From assembly GCA_016213425.1 (NCBI GenBank), contig JACRAI010000095.1, positions 1-7,461 of the forward strand: a stretch of 7,461 nt of DNA. The letters are read 5' to 3'. A program made the translations under genes and the position numbers. This document shows, piece by piece, positions 4,421 through 7,461 of this stretch; the first letter of the stretch is position 1, and the number at the start of each line of letters is the position of its first letter. The DNA is from an archaeon. GTDB lineage: Archaea > Nanobdellota > Nanobdellia > Woesearchaeales > ARS49. Under the pieces are notes generated by a model. It saw only the letters and a program-made list of their open reading frames with translations. It searched no databases and was not told the DNA's origin.

Positions 4421-6175
4421 TTAATTAGCATAATAATATTCGTTTTTTCTTTTCTGTTCTCTATCTAAAACACTATCTACTTTATTTATTCTTGGACGAT
4501 GAGTTTCAATATCTTTTCGCAATGTTATTTGCAAATGCTTCAGGAAACGATTCATTCCTTGCCTCATGTTAAAAGGACCTTTAGCAGAGCCTTCTTTTGC
4601 TGGAAGACCTTCAAAAACCATTAAGTCATCACTTATGTAATCAATAAATAATAAGTCATGATCTACAACTAGAATGCTTGCTCCTTTTTGCTCAACAAAA
4701 TCTCTGACTATTTTCGAAAGTGCCAATCTTTGTTCTATATCTAGATAAGCGGAAGGTTCGTCTAGAAGATATAACTCTGCATTTTCACTTAAGCATTTTG
4801 CAATCATTACTCTTTGTAATTCTCCACCGGACAACTGGCTTAACATTTTAGTAAATGTTTGTTCCAAATGCAATGGTGTGATTAATTGTGTTTTGTATTT
4901 TGCAATAGCGTTTGCTAAGAAAAATTCTACTAATTCATCTTCTTCGATTTCTAAATATTGAGGTTTATAGCTTACTTTTAGTTGTTGATTAATGTTTCCT
5001 TTATCAGTTTTCAACTTACCTGCAATGATTTTCACAAAAGTTGTTTTGCCTATTCCATTTTCTCCCAATACACCAATAACTCTATGCTTGTATAATTTTC
5101 CTGCATCAATTTTTAGTTTAAAATCTCCTAAATCTTTGCTCAAATCATCCCAGCAAACCAATTCAATGTTTGTTTTTTCTACAAACGGCTGCCTTGGCAG
5201 GAATTTTATTTCATAAGGTCTAAACCTCATATTTTCATCTCTTATATAGCCTGATAAATAAGTGTTAATTCCATTTTTGCTAGGTTTAGCTTTGCTTACA
5301 ACTCCATACGCTCCTGCAGTACCATACATTATGTGAATAAATTCAGTCATGTAATCAAGAATTATTAAATCATGCTCGACCAGTAGAACTGAAGTGTTTT
5401 CATCTACTAGTCCTTTCATGAATTTTGAAATATTAATTCTTTGTTTAATATCAAGATAAGATGTTGGTTCATCAAAAATGTACACATTAGCTTTCTTTAA
5501 CGCTGAAGCTGCTATCGCAACTCTTTGCAGTTCACCGCCAGATAATTGGGTTAATTCACGATCTAGAATGTTTTTAAGATCTAATTCTTCAACAATTTTC
5601 TCGAACAAATTTTTTTCGTCTACCTTCTTCAGCAAATCGCGGACTTTTCCTTTAGTTGATTTTGGAATTAATTCTACTTGCTGAGGTTTATAACTTATTT
5701 TTACTTTTCCTTCTTTTAATTTTTGAAAAAACGCCTGTGCTTCGGTTCCTTTAAAATAATCTAGCAATAAATCAAAATTTCCTTCTTTTTCGTAATCACC
5801 TAAATTTGGTTTGATCATTCTAGCTAAAACTTTTATAGCAGTAGATTTACCAACACCGTTAATACCTACTAAGCCAACAACATTTCCATAACTAGGAGCA
5901 GGTAAAGAGTATAAACAAAACCTGTTTTCTCCATACCTATGAACTGGCTTTTTATTCCATTCTTCAGGTAAATTAATAATTTGGATAGCGCCATTACCGG
6001 GCTTAACACATAAACCGCATCCCGTGCACAAACCTTCGTCAATAGTTAATTTACCTGCAGGATCTATTCCTATGCATTCCTGGCCTGTTTTGTTAACTGG
6101 ACAAATCTTCTGAATTTGAAGCTTTTGCTCAATGCTTTTCAGTTTTTCATTATCAACAATCGCAATTCTTGGCAT
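4421..6175 (-). CDS. abce1: ABCE1/Rli1 ribosome-recycling ATPase with a reduced iron-sulfur domain
   Basis: A 584-aa twin-ATPase that splits 70S ribosomes after termination, together with aRF1 or Pelota. NBD1: Walker A GINGVGKST (104-112), signature LSGGELQR (211-218), Walker B VYIFDEPTSYLD (231-242), switch His268. The helix-loop-helix insertion lies around 140-175. NBD2: Walker A GENGIGKTT (371-379), signature LSGGELQR (448-455), Walker B LYLLDEPSAYLD (468-479), switch His506. The C-terminus RPRINKVDSVLDREQKRK (560-577) is the conserved hinge. Both ATPase sites therefore look functional. The N-terminal domain is unusual: archaeal and eukaryotic ABCE1 carry eight cluster cysteines, and here only Cys25 (in CPV), Cys50, Cys53 and Cys56 remain in those positions, with an additional Cys34. 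Length alignment is kept, so this is substitution rather than frameshift. The gene has its own leaderless-type promoter in the palindrome at 6176-6212. Confidence 0.95.
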   Translation of the reverse strand: MPRIAIVDNEKLKSIEQKLQIQKICPVNKTGQECIGIDPAGKLTIDEGLCTGCGLCVKPGNGAIQIINLPEEWNKKPVHRYGENRFCLYSLPAPSYGNVVGLVGINGVGKSTAIKVLARMIKPNLGDYEKEGNFDLLLDYFKGTEAQAFFQKLKEGKVKISYKPQQVELIPKSTKGKVRDLLKKVDEKNLFEKIVEELDLKNILDRELTQLSGGELQRVAIAASALKKANVYIFDEPTSYLDIKQRINISKFMKGLVDENTSVLLVEHDLIILDYMTEFIHIMYGTAGAYGVVSKAKPSKNGINTYLSGYIRDENMRFRPYEIKFLPRQPFVEKTNIELVCWDDLSKDLGDFKLKIDAGKLYKHRVIGVLGENGIGKTTFVKIIAGKLKTDKGNINQQLKVSYKPQYLEIEEDELVEFFLANAIAKYKTQLITPLHLEQTFTKMLSQLSGGELQRVMIAKCLSENAELYLLDEPSAYLDIEQRLALSKIVRDFVEQKGASILVVDHDLLFIDYISDDLMVFEGLPAKEGSAKGPFNMRQGMNRFLKHLQITLRKDIETHRPRINKVDSVLDREQKRKNEYYYAN

Positions 6176-6182
6176 GAAAACC

Positions 6183-6190
6183 TTTAAAAA
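6183..6190 (+). promoter_or_regulatory. TATA box of the 53-aa zinc-ribbon gene
   Basis: TTTAAAAA is centred 27.5 nt before the ATG at 6214, in the left arm of the palindrome. It lies between the ABCE1 start codon and the ABCE1 TATA box, so the two promoters overlap. Confidence 0.65.
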
Positions 6191-6197
6191 GCCACAG

Positions 6198-6205
6198 TTT
6201 TTAAA
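6198..6205 (-). promoter_or_regulatory. TATA box of ABCE1
   Basis: Read on the minus strand this is TTTAAAAA, centred 26.5 nt from the ABCE1 ATG at 6175, in the right arm of the palindrome and preceded by GAAAACC as BRE. It predicts a leaderless message. No Shine-Dalgarno motif is evident before the ATG. Confidence 0.65.
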
Positions 6206-6213
6206 GGTTTTCT

Positions 6214-6375
6214 ATGAAGTGTGAAATTTGCAAGAATACTATTGAAACAACTTTTTTAGAAAAAATCTTAGGTACTTATGTTAAAGATAAAAAAGGGAAA
6301 AAACATTTAGTTTGTTTTGAGTGCCAAAAAAAGATAAAAAACAAGGAAGAACTATTAACTGCTATTTCTGGTTAA
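6214..6375 (+). CDS. 53-aa four-cysteine zinc-ribbon protein
   Basis: ATG 6214 to TAA 6373-6375 gives a small basic protein with two CxxC knuckles: Cys3/Cys6 (KCEIC) and Cys34/Cys37 (VCFEC), separated by 27 residues, a classic one-zinc ribbon. Between them are TTFLEKILGTYVKDKKGKK (12-30), with a lysine-rich loop, and the C-terminal tail is lysine-rich too, which would suit RNA or ribosome binding. I believe similar short ribbons occur widely in archaea without an assigned function, but I cannot name a family. It shares the palindromic promoter with ABCE1, which suggests a translation-related role (inference). The start is well set by the TATA box 27.5 nt upstream. Its last 14 nt overlap the 3' end of the convergent HExxH gene. 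Confidence 0.8.
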   Translation: MKCEICKNTIETTFLEKILGTYVKDKKGKKHLVCFECQKKIKNKEELLTAISG

Positions 6376-7045
6376 CTAAATGATCATTAACGATTTTAAC
6401 TAAATTATCTGCAACATACTTTTTTCCTTGAGATTTCTCATATTCCTTTAATAGATTGTAAGTTTGTTTTAAAGTATCAGTATTAAGCCCATCATTCTCG
6501 TAAGCATCCAAATAAGAATTATCTTGCGAGCCTAAAAAGTCTTCTCCTGTCATAACTTTTTGACCCCAAAATGCAAACGCTTCATTTATTGCTTTAATTT
6601 TAGGTCCTTCTAAAAGCCCAAACCAATTATTTTTTGTTTCTTCATTAAAAAGTTTTTTCAACCTAAAATGGTAATTATCATGAAATATAGAATGAAAATA
6701 TTCGTGAGCTAAAACAGAGTACAAATCTCCAGTATCGGGTGGATCAACTTCATTTCCTTCAATATCCACACTTCCTCCAGCCAGTCTGATAGTTATAAGA
6801 TTCAAGCCTATGATATTGTATCCTGGAACAAAAAAGCTTGCTTGAGGGCCTATAATAGAAAATAGTTGAGGAAAATCTCCGAACCAAACAGGAATTACTT
6901 CATTTTTTTGAACGGGATACTCAAAAAAATTGTCTAATTCATTAACTAAATTTTCATGAATTGGTTCTACAAAAAGTTTATCATTAATATGCTGATTTGA
7001 TTTTTCTCTTAATTGATTAATTGTTGCCTCAATATCTTTGTTCAT
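6362..7045 (-). CDS. Putative zinc metallopeptidase with HExxH motif, family not recognised
   Basis: A 227-aa protein with a clear metalloprotease active site: HEYFH at 114-118 in SVLAHEYFHSIFH, where Glu115 would be catalytic and His114/His118 bind zinc. A likely third ligand is Glu155 in INEAFAFW (153-160), 37 residues later, which resembles the 'NE-x-F-A' helix of gluzincins. The ~110 residues before the motif contain aromatic strands (FSIIGPQASFFVPGYNIIGL, 62-81) as expected for the beta part of a minimal protease domain. There is no signal peptide or membrane segment, so it is probably cytosolic. The length is that of a bare catalytic domain. I cannot assign it to a named peptidase family. 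It has its own leaderless-type promoter and is transcribed toward the zinc-ribbon gene. Confidence 0.7.
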   Translation of the reverse strand: MNKDIEATINQLREKSNQHINDKLFVEPIHENLVNELDNFFEYPVQKNEVIPVWFGDFPQLFSIIGPQASFFVPGYNIIGLNLITIRLAGGSVDIEGNEVDPPDTGDLYSVLAHEYFHSIFHDNYHFRLKKLFNEETKNNWFGLLEGPKIKAINEAFAFWGQKVMTGEDFLGSQDNSYLDAYENDGLNTDTLKQTYNLLKEYEKSQGKKYVADNLVKIVNDHLVNQK

Positions 7046-7069
7046 CTCAATAAATAAAAGTTAAATAAA

Positions 7070-7077
7070 TTTATAAA
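7070..7077 (-). promoter_or_regulatory. TATA box of the HExxH protein gene
   Basis: TTTATAAA, which reads the same on both strands, is centred about 28.5 nt from the ATG at 7045. This fits a leaderless or very short-leader transcript. No Shine-Dalgarno motif is evident. Confidence 0.6.
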
Positions 7078-7111
7078 ACTATTCTTGATTAAAAAAAGTT
7101 TTACCAGCAAG

Positions 7112-7120
7112 TTTTTTAAA
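7112..7120 (+). promoter_or_regulatory. TATA box of the tRNA-Thr gene
   Basis: TTTTTTAAA lies about 45 nt before the mature tRNA 5' end. With a start site some 26 nt downstream of the box centre, the precursor would carry a leader of about 18 nt to be removed by RNase P. Confidence 0.5.
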
Positions 7121-7160
7121 AGCCAGCTTCCAACTACAAACCATAAACCTCAAACTATTC

Positions 7161-7234
7161 GCCCCTGTAGCTCAGCCTGGCAGAGCGGCACTTTCGTAAA
7201 GTGTAGGCCGAGGGTTCAAATCCCTCCAGGGGCT
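7161..7234 (+). tRNA. tRNA-Thr (anticodon CGU)
   Basis: A full cloverleaf can be drawn. The acceptor stem GCCCCTG/CAGGGGC has all seven pairs. The D stem is GCTC/GAGC with loop AGCCTGGCA. The anticodon stem GCACT/AGTGT contains one G-U pair, with loop TTCGTAA giving anticodon CGU at positions 34-36, which reads ACG. The variable loop is AGGCC, and the T stem is GAGGG/CCCTC with loop TTCAAAT. The discriminator base is T73, as is usual for archaeal threonine tRNAs. There is no intron, and CCA is not encoded; the gene runs straight into a T-tract. It stands alone between two minus-strand genes. Confidence 0.97.
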
Positions 7235-7238
7235 TTTT
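7234..7238 (+). terminator. T-tract terminator of tRNA-Thr
   Basis: Five T's beginning at the discriminator base directly follow the acceptor stem, the usual archaeal tRNA terminator form. Confidence 0.55.
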
Positions 7239-7275
7239 CAACTTCTTCTATTTAACGTTACATAAAACTAAGAAT

Positions 7276-7461
7276 TTAATTCTTGGGTAAGAATTGGCGC
7301 ATGTATTCTGCTGCTGCTTTTGCTCCCCAAATTTCTACATCTAATTTATCATGATACTGAACAGGATCTTTACCTAAATTTGCCAATGCAAAAAACATCA
7401 TTGGCAGAACAGTCCCTAAGTCTTTTATGTAAAATTCAGAAGGATTTGCTGCATAAAACTC
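7276..7461 (-). CDS. C-terminal fragment of an unrecognised protein
   Basis: The minus-strand frame is open from the window edge to TAA at 7278-7276, giving the last 61 residues. It reads as a helical, soluble C-terminus: EFYAANPSEFYIKDLG (1-16), a hydrophobic helix LPMMFFALANLG (19-30), KDPVQYHDKLDVEI (31-44), and a final helix WGAKAAAEYMRQFLP (45-59). The composition is that of a real protein, rich in Ala and aromatics, with no low-complexity sequence. I do not recognise the family, and the start and main domains lie beyond the window. It is transcribed toward the tRNA-Thr gene, with 41 nt between the tRNA end and its stop codon. Confidence 0.6.
   Translation of the reverse strand, partial: EFYAANPSEFYIKDLGTVLPMMFFALANLGKDPVQYHDKLDVEIWGAKAAAEYMRQFLPKN

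Larger units (their letters stand above)
6176..6212. repeat. Perfect 15-bp inverted repeat filling the ABCE1/zinc-ribbon intergenic region
   Basis: Arms at 6176-6190 (GAAAACCTTTAAAAA) and 6198-6212 (its exact reverse complement) flank a 7-nt spacer (GCCACAG). The repeat occupies 37 of the 38 nt between the two divergent start codons. Each arm is a BRE-like GAAAACC followed by a TTTAAAAA box. Because both messages are predicted to be leaderless, the repeat should act as DNA rather than as an RNA hairpin. Confidence 0.9.

Noticed and set aside
4421..4423. Recoding of the ABCE1 stop as selenocysteine or pyrrolysine
   Set aside because: The stop is TAA, whereas those residues use TGA and TAG. 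ABCE1 also already ends at its usual C-terminal motif. Plain readthrough is left open in the findings but considered unlikely.
4992..5684. Plus-strand frames of 74 aa (4992-5216) and 68 aa (5478-5684) inside ABCE1
   Set aside because: Both are antisense to conserved NBD motifs; Ser/Phe-rich shadows of ABCE1 codons.
5996..6175. Loss of ABCE1 cysteines explained by a frameshift or sequencing error
   Set aside because: The reading frame is uninterrupted, the first cysteine segment has exactly the canonical length, and flanking conserved residues remain aligned. An indel would have shifted them.
1..7461. CRISPR array, insertion sequence or prophage
   Set aside because: No spaced direct repeats, transposase or integrase motifs, terminal inverted repeats or phage genes are seen. 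The tRNA-Thr gene shows no duplicated 3' end that would mark an attachment site.

Overview
The window reads as a stretch of an A+T-rich archaeal chromosome, most like a small-genome DPANN lineage of the Woesearchaeota/Pacearchaeota kind. That placement is an inference. It rests on archaeal core genes (ABCE1/Rli1, a TrmI-type tRNA m1A methyltransferase, a DUF99 protein), on TATA boxes of the TTTATAAA/TTTTTAAA type, and on a regular distance of about 26-28 nt from TATA centre to start codon, which points to leaderless mRNAs. The gene content is housekeeping plus several small proteins. There is no CRISPR array, insertion sequence or phage gene.

Layout. Bases 2-154 hold the C-terminus of a PRPP synthetase (+). 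A two-gene minus-strand operon follows: a 56-aa unknown (508-678), then an 83-aa protein resembling a stand-alone I9/subtilisin-propeptide fold (244-495). Divergent from it is a plus-strand pair, trmI (815-1594) and an M3-like zinc oligopeptidase (1591-3027), joined by an ATGA overlap. Converging on that pair is an 86-aa DUF2384/ParS-MbcA antitoxin-domain protein (3118-3378, -), which shares a divergent promoter region with a DUF99 gene (3485-4045, +). DUF99 runs tail to tail, with no gap, into an unrecognised minus-strand ORF (4046-4330 or longer). That ORF lies directly downstream of, and in the same frame as, the stop codon of ABCE1 (4421-6175, -). ABCE1 is divergent from a 53-aa four-cysteine zinc-ribbon protein (6214-6375, +). 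The 38-nt spacer between those two is almost entirely one perfect palindrome. A second HExxH protein (6362-7045, -), tRNA-Thr(CGU) (7161-7234, +) and the C-terminus of an unknown protein (7276 to the window end, -) complete the window.

Theme. Much of the content serves translation: ribosome recycling (ABCE1), tRNA modification (TrmI), a tRNA and possibly the zinc ribbon. Peptide turnover forms a second group (M3 peptidase, second HExxH protein, I9-like protein). The most notable observation is in ABCE1. The two nucleotide-binding domains are intact, but the N-terminal iron-sulfur domain has lost exactly the four cysteines expected to hold one of its two [4Fe-4S] clusters, while all four ligands of the other cluster remain. 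The palindromic shared promoter of ABCE1 and the in-frame ORF after its stop codon add to the interest of this locus.
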